Source: Globisporangium splendens (lineage: Eukaryota > Oomycota > Peronosporomycetes > Pythiales > Pythiaceae). From it: a stretch of DNA of 64,000 nucleotides. The notes beneath the pieces are model-generated. The model was given only the letters and a program-made list of their open reading frames with translations. It did not search any database and had not been told where the DNA came from. The stretch is taken from contig VFIW01000014.1 in assembly GCA_006386115.1 (NCBI GenBank), forward strand, positions 632,322 through 696,321, in the 5' to 3' direction. Of the stretch, positions 29,336-40,300 are shown piece after piece; position 1 is the stretch's first letter; every line of letters starts with the position of its first letter. A program made the translations under genes and the position numbers.

Positions 29336-29533
29336 GTGCGTACAAGAAGTATTATCACCGTGTTGCTGTGTAAGCAGAATTTGTGACTGGGAGTATAAAG
29401 TCAAATCGACAAATGCTGGACGTTCTAGTATGCTGTCTATATTGATTTTGGTCTTGCATCTGGGATTTGTAGGTGAGTCTAAGAGTTAAGCGCTAGCTTA
29501 GGCACTGCCTGGAGCTCTGCCTACGCATGATTC

Positions 29534-30541
29534 CTATGTCCGAATCAGCTTCAGCATCTTCCTCGGCTCGTTCATGCACACTGCGGCGACCAGCAGTCCG
29601 AGTCGCGAGGGCAGCAGCGTCCGGAAGATCGCAGCTCCCCAGCGCGAGACGATCGTGTCGTAGCAGTCGTTATCGGCGTCGAACATGGCCAGGAGCGAGC
29701 GTCTGGCGCACTCCTTGGCGTCCAAGACCGCACCCGGCAGGTTCATGTAGATCGACGAGTCGCAATGCGCCGTGGTGCTAAAGTTGGTGCGCACGGGACC
29801 GGGACACATGCCCGTGACCGTGACGCCCGTGGTGCGCAGCTCGTAATTCATCGCTTGGCTCAGGTTGAACATGAACGCCTTGGAGCTCCCGTACAGCGCC
29901 GCTGTGGGGATCGAGATCGCGCTCGACATGGACGCAATGTTGAGCACGCGGCCACGGCCACGAGCGATCATCTGGGGGACGATCGCGTGCGAGAGCTTCG
30001 TCATCGCGACGACGTTCAGCGTCAGCAGCTCGTCGACGCGCTGCGGCGTCAGGTCCATAAAGTCGCACGTGAACGATGCACCGGCGTTGTTGATCAGAAT
30101 CTCCACCTCCAACTGGTTGCTGGCGACGAATTCAATGAGACGCTCGATACCTTCGCGTGTCGACAGGTCACATGCGCAGATGTGCACGTTGCCACACTTG
30201 GGGTACAGCTTTTGGATCTCGGTCTGCGCCTTCTCGAGCGCATCGTTGCTGCGCGCCGCGAGGATCAGCGAGTACTGCCTTGCGGCTAACTGGAACGCCA
30301 TCTCGCGTCCAATGCCCGACGATCCACCGGTGATGAGCGCATACTTCGTGGCGTGCGGCGCGATGGCAGGCACTGCCGTCAAATGGTATCGCGCCACGAC
30401 AAGGTCGAGGACGAACACGAGCGCGTACGCGATCGCGACGTTGCGCACAACGAGCGCCACGAAGGTGGAGGACGCGAGCGCAGCAACAACAGCAACGGCG
30501 ACGCACGCGAGCAGCGGCGACTGCAGATACTGCGCCATCAT
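29534..30541 (-). CDS. Membrane-anchored short-chain dehydrogenase/reductase 2
   Basis: A 335-aa paralogue of the flanking dehydrogenases, convergent with dehydrogenase 1 (198-bp gap) and divergent from dehydrogenase 3. It has an N-terminal Ala/Val-rich membrane segment (about 8-50), TGGSSGIG, NNAGASF, a Ser in NIASMSS and YGSSK, all at family spacing. The ATG at 30541 (Met-Met start) begins the hydrophobic anchor. The predicted reaction is NAD(P)H-dependent reduction of a carbonyl group on a lipid-like substrate at the ER membrane; the specific substrate is unknown. The C-terminus (KLIRT) is basic, as in its paralogues. Confidence 0.87.
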   Translation of the reverse strand: MMAQYLQSPLLACVAVAVVAALASSTFVALVVRNVAIAYALVFVLDLVVARYHLTAVPAIAPHATKYALITGGSSGIGREMAFQLAARQYSLILAARSNDALEKAQTEIQKLYPKCGNVHICACDLSTREGIERLIEFVASNQLEVEILINNAGASFTCDFMDLTPQRVDELLTLNVVAMTKLSHAIVPQMIARGRGRVLNIASMSSAISIPTAALYGSSKAFMFNLSQAMNYELRTTGVTVTGMCPGPVRTNFSTTAHCDSSIYMNLPGAVLDAKECARRSLLAMFDADNDCYDTIVSRWGAAIFRTLLPSRLGLLVAAVCMNEPRKMLKLIRT

Positions 30542-30856
30542 CTTGTCCTCAGTTCTGTGGTGATGATCTCGTCACTTCCTCCCTCCCTCCCTCCTTGTTC
30601 ACGTCTGACACGTTCGGTCGCATCGAAATGGGATATAGCCTGGATCAGTACTCTTTCCGAGCATAAAACAGACATGTGGGACACCAGAAAGCTAACGTAC
30701 TGATGTAGGATAGTACCTGTCGTCGTTTTGCTAGTCTTTCGTGACATTGTGTCTTATCTCAGTGCATTGTGCATCGCGACGCATTTCCACACACACACAC
30801 ACATTTGCTATCCAGCAAAACCAGAGCCAAAGACGCGGTCAGTTCTACAGGAGAAG

Positions 30857-31882
30857 ATGGCGCGCGCGAAGAAGGAGCGGCACAACATCATGTGGCAGCC
30901 GAGCGTGCACGTCACGGGCGCGCTCATCATCGCGCTCACGTTCCTGAACGCCGAGCGCGTCGTGTACGCGCTGCAGGTGCTGCTCTTTGTGTACTTCGTC
31001 GTGGGCTGCGTCGACGTGACGCTCGCGCGATACCACCTCTGGGCGTTCGAGCCGACGGAGCCGCACGCCAAGCGGTTCGCGCTCGTCACGGGCGCCACGG
31101 CGGGCATCGGCCGCGAGATGGCGTATCTGCTCGCCGAGAAGCGCTACTCGCTCGTGCTCGCGGCACGCACCAAGGAGATCCTCGAGCGCATGCGCGCCGA
31201 GATCGAGCTCGTCAACAAGCCCGTGAACGTGGAGCTCTGCGTGTGCGACCTGGCAACGCCCCAGGGCGTGCAGAAGCTCATCACGTTCGTGAACAAGCGC
31301 GAGCTCGTGATCGACATCCTCATCAACAACGCCGGTGCCGCGTGGGCCAGCGCGTTCGTGGACGTGCCCGAGAAGCAGCTCGAGGAGCAGATCGAGCTGA
31401 ACGTGCTCGCGATGACACGCCTCACACGCGCGATCGTGCCGCAGATGGCCAAGCGCGGCATCGGTCGCGTGCTCAACATCGCGTCGACCGCGGCCGCCGT
31501 GCCCGTACCGTACATGGCGCTCTACGGCGCGTCTAAGGCGTTCATGCTGAGCTTCAGCCAGGCGATCAACTTCGAGCTGCGCTCCTCGGGCGTGACCGTC
31601 ACGTGCTACTGCCCTGGTCCCGTGGACACGAACTTCAACATGGCGGCGCACATCGAGAAGCCGCTGGTGTCGTACCTCCCTGGCGCGACGTCGCACCCGA
31701 AGGACTGCGCGCGGTTGGCGCTCGAAGCCATGTTCAACGCCGAGGACTACGCACACGACTCGGCGTTGCACGCGTTCCTCACGATGATTTTCCGCACGCT
31801 CGTGCCGGCGCGCCTCGGCCAGTTGCTCGCCGCGATGTCCACGACCGACGTGCACAAGATCCCGCAGTTGTTCAAGAGATAG
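30857..31882 (+). CDS. Membrane-anchored short-chain dehydrogenase/reductase 3
   Basis: A 341-aa paralogue with an N-terminal basic segment (ARAKKERHN), one or two membrane helices (about 15-55), TGATAGIG, NNAGAAW, a Ser in NIASTAA and YGASK catalytic residues, and a basic C-terminus (QLFKR). It lacks the Ser-Ser variant of the other two paralogues in the active-site motif. It shares a 315-bp divergent promoter region with dehydrogenase 2. That region contains a CTCC repeat (near 30583-30597) and a short CA tract (near 30791-30803). The frame is open upstream to 30728, but the ATG at 30857 is first. Its base composition is distinctly GC-rich. Confidence 0.87.
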   Translation: MARAKKERHNIMWQPSVHVTGALIIALTFLNAERVVYALQVLLFVYFVVGCVDVTLARYHLWAFEPTEPHAKRFALVTGATAGIGREMAYLLAEKRYSLVLAARTKEILERMRAEIELVNKPVNVELCVCDLATPQGVQKLITFVNKRELVIDILINNAGAAWASAFVDVPEKQLEEQIELNVLAMTRLTRAIVPQMAKRGIGRVLNIASTAAAVPVPYMALYGASKAFMLSFSQAINFELRSSGVTVTCYCPGPVDTNFNMAAHIEKPLVSYLPGATSHPKDCARLALEAMFNAEDYAHDSALHAFLTMIFRTLVPARLGQLLAAMSTTDVHKIPQLFKR

Positions 31883-32031
31883 AGGCGATAGAAGCAGACA
31901 GCCAGACGGGACATGAAGAGAAGAGAAAGCAAAATGCATATGCTTTTTTTTTTGTATACCGACAAAACAACATAAAAGCAAATCTATGGCATCTACTGTG
32001 AACATGATGGCATACAGACACTCATTTATGG

Positions 32032-33993
32032 TTATTGCGATGCAAGGAAAGCGGTCGCGAGGCTCTGCACCTGGTGGATCACGTGAAGCAGAGGCATGCA
32101 CTGCTCGCGCGCGATTTCCTGTGGCATCAAGCAAGCATGTGAGCAACCATGCCATTGAGCGCATAATATTAGGAACTCAAGAGTGTATATATGCCACGCG
32201 CACCTTGCATTGCTCGTACTCGGGGTAGATGTTGATGATCTTGTCGCCATAGTAGCCGAGTTTGACCGAGACGGAGCGCTCAAACGCACGGATCGAGATG
32301 AATTCGCGACGAAGGAACACGCGCTGCAGCGTTTTCCTATAGAAGAAAAAAATAGGAAGGTGAGAAATGAGTTAGTGAACCAACTTTTCATGATAAAGCA
32401 GCAATTTCACAACACAAGACGCACTTGCGGATTCCCAATGTGGTCGTTTCTTCAAAGAGCGTCCCCAGCACCGCTTGCTCATGCTGCGGCTGGCACAACA
32501 CGCTGGCGTTGTTTGCGTCATTGTATCATTGAGATCAACATAAACCCGGGATTTCAGCGCATGACATCGTCTTTGAGCAACATAAATAGGAGAAACAAGA
32601 CTCAGGTCGTACCTGAGACACACGCCTGGTCGATTCTTCTTCATCTGAATCGGTTGCGTCCAGACGTCCAATGCGCAGCCACCGTCCCCATTCTCTCCCT
32701 TAAGGAGCAGCTTGTCAAAGACATACCCAATCGCCTGCGGATTCAAATCGTCGAGGTTCGTCTCGAGCACAACCACGTCTTCCTCGTCGTACGGCAACTG
32801 CTGCTTATCTCCCTGTGCAGCAGCCACGGAGGTTCCCAATGGTACGAATGGCTTGGACACCGTGTTTCGATCCACGCTCTTGCCGATCACGACGCGGACA
32901 ATGTTGGCGTGGTGCGGGAACTCTTTCGTACCAGCACCAACACCTGTGTGCGTGGGGACAAACGCCGGCGGCTCCCCGTAGCCACTCGTGAGCGCCTTCA
33001 CGAGACTGATCCCCGTCGGCGTCACCAACTCTCCCGTTGCACTGCATTCATCAAAGCACCCGTTAGCATAGGTTGATGGGATTGGACACGACACTGCGGC
33101 GGTATATAGAGACGTACCCCTTCGGCGCAGGACATACTGGGACGCCGATCATGAGTCGGAACGTCGCCGGCGGTGGCACAGGCAGGATGCCGTGCGCGCA
33201 CTTGACGGTTCCGGAAGAGAACGGCAGGAAAGAGCTGTACACCTTGCGCACCCCAAGCAAATCCATCGCTAGCACGGAGCCCACAGTGTCGATGATGCTG
33301 TCGATCGCGCCGACTTCGTGGAAGTGGATGTCCGCCAGCGTCGTGCCGTGGGTGTGCGCTTCGGCCTCGGCCAGGTGCGTGAACACAGCGACGCTCTGCG
33401 TCTTCGCCCACTCGGACAACTCGCTGCTCATTACAAGCTCCTTGATGTCGTCCAGATTGCGCATGGGCTCGCCGTCATGCGAGTGCGAGTGGTCATTGCC
33501 GTGGCCGTGATCATGCGAGTGCGAGTGGTCGTGATCGTGAGCCACGTCCGCCTTGTCCTCTCCCACATGCCAGCGGTCATGCGAGTGGCTGTGGTCGTGG
33601 TCACGACCATGCGAGTGCTCGTGACTGTGGTCATGATCGTAACTCGCCGTCTCCACTGCTTTACCCACAGCCCCTGCAGTCGGCGGCGCGAGCTCTCGGT
33701 GCTTGTAGACTGAGTCCACGTGTACTTTCGTGCCAGCGATGCGTCCGGGTCCTTTCCACACTTTGCTCGTGCGCAGTCCCCACTCGCCCTGGATGCCTCG
33801 CAGCGAATTGAGTCCTTGCACAATGGTCTCCAACGGCGCACCCTAAACCAACACAGAGTCAGTTACATACACAACCACACGTGTGCACACATTGCGCAGC
33901 ACGTACCGCGTCGATCAGGGCACCGAGCAGCATGTCGCCGGCGACGCCCGCCGAGCAATCCATGAACGCGATCGTCTCTCCGTCGCCCTCCAT
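32032..33993 (-). CDS. larC: LarC-family nickel insertion protein (nickel-pincer cofactor synthesis)
   Basis: Six-exon minus-strand model: 33907-33993, 33118-33842, 32613-33041, 32425-32502, 32204-32336, 32032-32118; 512 aa, every junction frame-consistent. In bacteria LarC inserts nickel into pyridinium-3,5-bisthiocarboxylic acid mononucleotide to make the pincer cofactor of lactate racemase and related enzymes. Family hallmarks seen here: N-terminal MDCSAGVAGDMLLGALIDAG; IHFHEVGAIDSIIDTVG (about 201-218); ILPVPPPATFRL; GELVTPTGISLV; ETNLDDLNPQ; MKKNRPGVCL; ETTTLGIR and a C-terminal PEYEQCK segment. Residues about 99-152 form a very His/Asp-rich metal-binding insert. The length is close to full-length bacterial LarC fused from its two parts, and the introns point to a genuine nuclear gene, not contamination. 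No LarB or LarE homologue lies in this window. Confidence 0.88.
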
Positions 33994-36900
33994 TTTGCTG
34001 TTTGAACAGTAGTTGACAAGTGCCGATCTTTGAAGAAAGAAAAATGAGGAGGTACAAACGCTGATTGGCGAAAATGATTGACTGATTTTTGACCGATTTC
34101 GGACCAATGAAAAGACGAGCTGATGCGTGTCAAACTGCTCAACTTCAACCACGACCAATGCAGCACACGTGGGTGCAAAACCAGCGAGAGACGCTGGATT
34201 TTTCTTTCCCAAGTGCTTCAGGACTGAGGTGTTCACACGAGAGAGAAAGCGCCACGTCACACCTCAAGACGCTGTTCGTTAACCTCAATGGTCCTTCGTT
34301 TGTTGATCGCGACGAGCGACCACCGATGGGCGACGTAGGCTGTCCGTACCGTAGTGCGTCACTTGCAAGTGGTCACATGTCTCCACGATCCAGGCACCTG
34401 CCCTGACGCATTCGAGCGCGTCATAACATTGCTATTGTTTCGGAAGCCGTGCACCTTACTGTAGCAGGTGTGTGTGTGTGTTCTTGTATCCTCGTTCTGT
34501 GGAGCTGAGTCAGCGTAATGGTATCGACACGACTGAAGAAGATTCAATGGGGTGACGAGCTTGGCGTGAGCAACAATGGGTTATACACCGAAAACTCTGA
34601 GAAAAAGAGGAAAGAGTCGAGGCTCTTTGATTAAATCCACGCGTCATGGGTTGACGATGCGGACGACGTAAGCAAGGGCAAGTCGCGCAAAAGATCACTT
34701 ACTTGACTAAGTCCTCGTTCGTGTTTGAGCGAAGATCGAGATCCAGGTACCACTGTTCTACTGTGTGAGACGGCAGCCCAAATGCGCATTTTCGACAGTC
34801 GTCTGCCGAAAACCAGCGGCTCATTAGCAGCTGGAGGCGACAAAGTGAGCACATACCAGCTTTAGACAGCAGGCGCCATGGTGACGACGTGCTGCTTGTT
34901 GTTTGACAAAGGCAAATGCACAAAAATGGCATCTTACGCACACAGAACAAGCGCATGTGAGTCATCGTCTCTGCAGCCCAGATGCTTACTCTCCCTGCCA
35001 AACTAATCGCACGTGGCGGCGTTTTAACTGCCGCATGCACACTTTCGGCGGAAGGAACCATCATTAAGCGACCTGGTATTTGAACGTCTCTCAATGTTGC
35101 GTGACGCAATCAAACAGACATCCTGGCATGCATACCTGGTTCTTGGCACGATAGAGTATGCGCTGGTGGCTGTAGAAGTCGACTGGAGTTCCGCGGTGCG
35201 ATCGTCTTCCGCAGCATTCTCTTGGTTAAGATGCTGCCTCGTTCGCCCTGCGTACCTTAACGTACATTATCAATTTTGTCGTCGTCCCTCAGAAATAACA
35301 CGACAGGGTGAACGCTCGAAAGGGAGTCGCATGACGAAGACAGCACTTGCCAACGACGCTTGACAAAAGCAGCACGCCGATCCAGACGGCGTCATGTCAC
35401 CCACATTATCGAAGGCGATGACATCAGCACGCAATCATCATGCTCGCGCGTGTATGAGCCAATTGCAGCCGTCATTTGGTCAATACAGATTGAGCATTTG
35501 CGACCATAAACAGCAGTCGACTGTGGACCGCGCCGAGGACTGTGACGCTGGAGCAGATCTAATGCCATCATTCGCCGTTTCCCACTCGTCCATTGCCATC
35601 CATCACTGGCGAGTGCGGATGTATGCGAGTGCGCGGAAGGGATGCCTAGGATGAGAAGGTTCTTGTGGCGCGTGCGTTTGGGGTTTCTATAGAAGGAAAA
35701 GCACTCCCACAAGCAAAGTGCGCAGCAAGCAACGTGTGGCCGCAAGTGTGGATGGAGCAAGCACATCACTGGCCCTCCACGCAAGTCGCAAAAAGGCCGC
35801 AGCGTGCTGCGAGATGCGTTCTTGTTGCAGCAGCTGATGCAAATATCTCAAAGCGTCGCAGCATGATGCAACATTTGTGAATGCGGCAATTCACAGATGC
35901 ACAAGTTGTGACTTCGCACCAATACATCAAACGGTGTGCGCTGGGACATGCCATGTTGTCAATAGTCACTGCATTTTTTTATAAAATGGGCGTGATCACG
36001 AGTTATTTACTTTATGGTCAATGTGCGCACTTGCGAAAGTTTCCGAATCTATTTCTACACTTTTGACTTGCTGATTAAAAACAAGAGAGGGTTTGACGGT
36101 TCCATATCTGGGTTCAGTGAGTTTGAATGCTGATGTAAAGCAGCAATCGGGATGCGCTCGCGTTGTGGCGTTTGAAGGAAAAAGAAAGAAAAAAAGGAGA
36201 TCTCGACACAAGGGGGGATGCAGAAGCAGCCAGACATTCGGAATGCGCAGACACGCCAGAGCCCTCAGCTGCGCATTGCGGAGTGACATCTCCATGTAGC
36301 TATGTCTCCCTCTGATATGCACGCGGTCAAGCGGTGGCCGCTATGGAGACATGTGTGCAGAGGTGCACTCGGTGCAACTCGCAGACATATCCCAGCAAAC
36401 AGCGTGCGCCGATCGACAGCATCACTCAGAGAAGGACAGTTCACTGAATCTCTCAAATGTGTGAGCGCAGATATCTCAATAGAAAGTGCACGTGGCGGCG
36501 TTCCTTCCATCGATTCGCGAAAGAAAAGCAGCCACCACGACAGTCGCCACTTCACTGGCCACTGCGCATCGACCAATCGAAGAAACAGGCACAAAGCGAA
36601 CGCGCCACTCGTCACCTCCCCCTGATGAAAAAACGACAGGATGTGCTGGCTGACTGCATAAGAAAATAGCTACAGATTCCGCCGAATGCTTTTTTCATAT
36701 TTTTATGTGTCGCTTTTGCCATCACGCAAGCAAACAAATTTTAAAAAAAACGCTTCAACGGATTGGAAAACGTCAATGTGAAAAGATGTAAAGCAGTGGA
36801 AGCAAATGGTTGTGGCGACTGCAGCAGCAGAGCAAGAGCATTGCAAGCAAGTGGCCATGAACAAACAAAGAAAATAATGCAAAGAGCTCCTTGCACTGAA

Positions 36901-37196
36901 TGTCCGCAATCGCACATGCACGCAACCATTTGCTGGCTTGGTCTTGCTGACAAGCGAGCCAAGACATGTCTGTCCAACTGGCCACTGTCCTCCATCGATC
37001 TGCGACATGTGCGACCGCCTGTTTCCGCAAAGAGTCGCATACGCGCGGGTAGGGGGATGTGCCAATCGATTAACCAATCAGAGGTCTGTATCCACTTGAA
37101 GATCCACTGCGGATCTTTTCAAGATACACGGATCTAATCGAGACACCGCCAAACATCCGCGCTTTTGGTCTCTCCATTTGCCATTCCCGCCTTGGA
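33994..37196. other. Large intergenic region
   Basis: About 3.2 kb with no gene I can support. The first 55 bp are the LarC 5' leader. Open frames near 34699-35109 and 35392-35784 (minus) lack domains, and possible splice continuations run into stops. A GT tract lies near 34469-34478. The right end is the promoter of the P-type ATPase. Unrecognised exons could be present. Confidence 0.4.
34032..34049 (-). promoter_or_regulatory. Initiator-like pyrimidine element upstream of larC
   Basis: On the minus strand this reads CCTCATTTTTCTTTCTTC. It fits CTCATTYY plus the T-rich flanking promoter region of oomycete start sites, with a few mismatches, and lies about 40-56 bp upstream of the chosen ATG. 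Confidence 0.4.
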
Positions 37197-37215
37197 GCTC
37201 ATTTCGGAATTTGCT
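37197..37215 (+). promoter_or_regulatory. Oomycete Inr/FPR-like transcription start site
   Basis: GCTCATTTCGGAATTTGCT matches about 17 of 19 positions of the recalled oomycete core start-site consensus. It lies 134-152 bp upstream of the ATG at 37349 and supports that ATG over the open but ATG-less upstream frame. Confidence 0.55.
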
Positions 37216-37348
37216 TCCTACCCCACAAGTCAAAGCCTCCAAGCTCCACTCCTCTCTCTTGTCAGCAAGAGAGACGCGCATTTCCAAGCACCACGTGAAA
37301 ACCCAAGCCCCCAAGCTCCCCCACCTCATCCGCAACGACGCCGTGCCG

Positions 37349-40300
37349 ATGATGTTTTTCAGCGACACGTCGCACGCCGGAGCGGCAGGCAACAACTCGT
37401 TCCGCAGCACCACGAGTAACACGCCGCACATGTTCTCGCCGCGCGCGTCGTCTGACTACATGGACATGACGGCGCTCATGGGTCCCTCGCCCCGTGCGTC
37501 CACGACGTCGAGTCGTGCGCCGCCCAACAACCTCCACAACACGTCGTTCACTGGCATGCTGCTCCGCGGCGACACGGACGAGACGTCCTCGGAGAACCGT
37601 GAAGAAGACCACCGCTCTCGGTTCCTGAGCGACTCGGAGCGGCTGCTCGCAGATCACCCGCGCGAGACCAAGGAGTCGTTCGCGAATCTCGAGTCAAACG
37701 ACCCGAAGCTCTGGCAGGCCACGCCACCCGAGGTCATCGCCAAGATGCTCGAGACGAGCCTCGAGTCGGGTCTCTCGACGCGCCAGTTGGACGGCAAAGC
37801 GCGTAAGCACGGACCTAATGTGCTGGATGAAGACCCGCGCACGCCCGTGTACATCATCTTTCTACTGCAATTCTACAATCTGATCATCGGCATGCTGCTG
37901 TTCGCGTCCGTGGCGTCGCTCGCGTTCCAAGAATGGGTCGAGGGCATCGCAATCCTGTTCATCGTGACGCTGAATGCGACCGTCGCGACGATCCAAGAGC
38001 ACAGCGCGGGCAACGCGCTCGAGGCGCTCGCGCAGCTCTCGAGTCCACAGTCGGTGGTCATTCGTGACGGCCACCAGCAAGTCGTCGACAGCAAGTCACT
38101 TGTACCTGGCGACCTCGTCATTCTCGTGACAGGTGACGTCGTGCCTGCGGACATCCGGTTGATCCAGAGCGTCGATCTGAAGGCCAATGAGATGTTGCTG
38201 ACGGGCGAGTCCGAAGACGTCTCCAAAAAGTACAATGTGAGCATGAGCGGCAAGGCCGCCAAGAAGCTCACGTCGGACAACATGGTGTTCTCGTCCACGA
38301 CGATCACGGCGGGCAATGCGCGCGGCATCGTCGTAGAGACGGGCATGAACACCCGCGTGGGCTCGATCGCGGCGCTGCTCAAGACTAAGACTGCCGTCAA
38401 CGACGACAATGGCGATGACAAGAAGAAGAAGAAATGGCTCCGCAACCCGCTCGCCGAGTGCATCGCGCGCCACAAGCCCAAGCAGACGCCACTCCAGCGC
38501 TCGCTGCACAAGTTGGGCTACATCATGGGCATGATCGCGCTCTCGGTCTCAGTCCTCGTGTTCATCGTCGGGTTCGCGCGCGGCGTCGTGGATCCGAGCC
38601 ACCTGGACCAGCCCAAGTGGCTCACGATGATCATGCTCTCGGTCTCAGTGGCCGTGAGCGCTGTCCCCGAAGGTCTCCCCATGGTCGTCACGATCTGCTT
38701 GTCGACAGGCACGGCGGCCATGGCGCGCAAGAGCGTGCTCGTTCGCAAACTCGCTGCTGTCGAGACGCTCGGTGCAGCCTCGGTGATCTGCACGGACAAG
38801 ACAGGTACGCTCACAGAAGGCAAGATGACGGCTGTGAAGCTCTGGGGTGATTTCAAGGAGTACACGATCACGGGCAAAGGCTTCAACCCGGAGGGCGGTA
38901 TTTACCTCAATGGCGTCAACCAGACGGCTCCTGGCGCTGGCAACGTGCAGGTGCGCTCGACGCTTTTGGCCTCGGTGCTGTGCAGCAACACGCAATTGAA
39001 GCAAAAGGAAGTGGATGACGTCATGACCTGGGTGCCGTTTGGAAACTCGTCGGAAGCGCCACTGATCGTCGCGGCCGCCAAGGCCGGTATTTGGGAAGAC
39101 TACGTCACCGAAGAGTACCCGCGCGTGGCCGAAGTGCCGTTCAGCTCATCGCGCAAGATGATGATCACGGTCAACGAACTGCCGCGAGGCAATGGTGGCG
39201 CCGCCATGTTTGGCTCGTTGCCGCTCGAGACCAAGACCAAGTACATCGCGTCCGTCAAGGGTGCACCCAACTACATTCTGGACAACTGCACGCGGTACTG
39301 CCGCACGGACGGTGTCATGGTGCCGCTCTCGGACAACCAACGCAAGCAGATCATGGACGCCGTCGACAACCTGTCGTCGCAGGCGCTTCGAGTGCTCGCG
39401 GTCGCGGTGCAACCGCTCGCGAACCTGCCGTACCCTCCGGACTGCGACGACGCCGACGAGAAGTTCGCGTCGCTCTCACACCCGCTCGTGCTGCTCGGAC
39501 TCGTGGCGTCGATCGACCCTGAGCGTGATGGCGTCCGCGATGCGATCGCGCATGCGCGTCTGGCGTCCATCCGCACAGTCATGATCACGGGCGACTACTT
39601 GAAGACGGCGATCGCCATCGCCAAGAAGATTGACCTGCTGCAAGTCGGCGCTGACCCGAACGAAGAAGCTACAGATTGCTCGCAATTGCGACCTCGTGGC
39701 GACGTGTACCTCCCAGAACCCGACATTGACGAGATCACGTCGCGCACGCTTGTGTTTGCTCGCGCCAAGCCCGAGGACAAGATCGAGATCGTGAAGTCGC
39801 TGCAGCGCCAGGGTCTCATCGCCGCGATGACGGGCGATGGCGTGAACGATGCGCCGGCGCTCAAGGAAGCCGACATTGGTGTCGCAATGGGGATTTCGGG
39901 CACCGAAGTCGCCAAGGGTGCATCGGACATGATTTTGACCGACGACAACTTTGTCAACATTGTCGCGGCAGTCGAGCGCGGCCGCGTGATCTATGCCAAC
40001 ATTCAGAAGTTCGTCATGTTCCTGCTTTCAACCAATATTGGCGAGATCACTTTGATTTTTGCGTCCATCGCCGCCGGGTTCCCGATGCCGCTCGGACCGC
40101 TGCAGATCTTGGTACTGAACCTGTTCTCTGATGGTATGCCTGCCGTGGCGCTCAGCCTCGAGGACGGCGACCCGACGATCATGGAGGACCGCCCGCGACC
40201 CAAGAAGCAGCCGCTGATCCACGGCCGACTGTGGCTGCTCGTCGGTTGCAACGCCACGCTGCTCATGCTTGGCGCCATGACGACATTCCTTCTGGGCTTG

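Noticed and set aside
34699..35109. 136-codon minus-strand frame with a possible GTAAGT donor
   Set aside because: Attempts to splice it onward run into stop codons; no family match.
37178..37348. 57-codon extension of the P-type ATPase from a TTG
   Set aside because: No ATG, and it overlaps the likely transcription start at 37197-37215.
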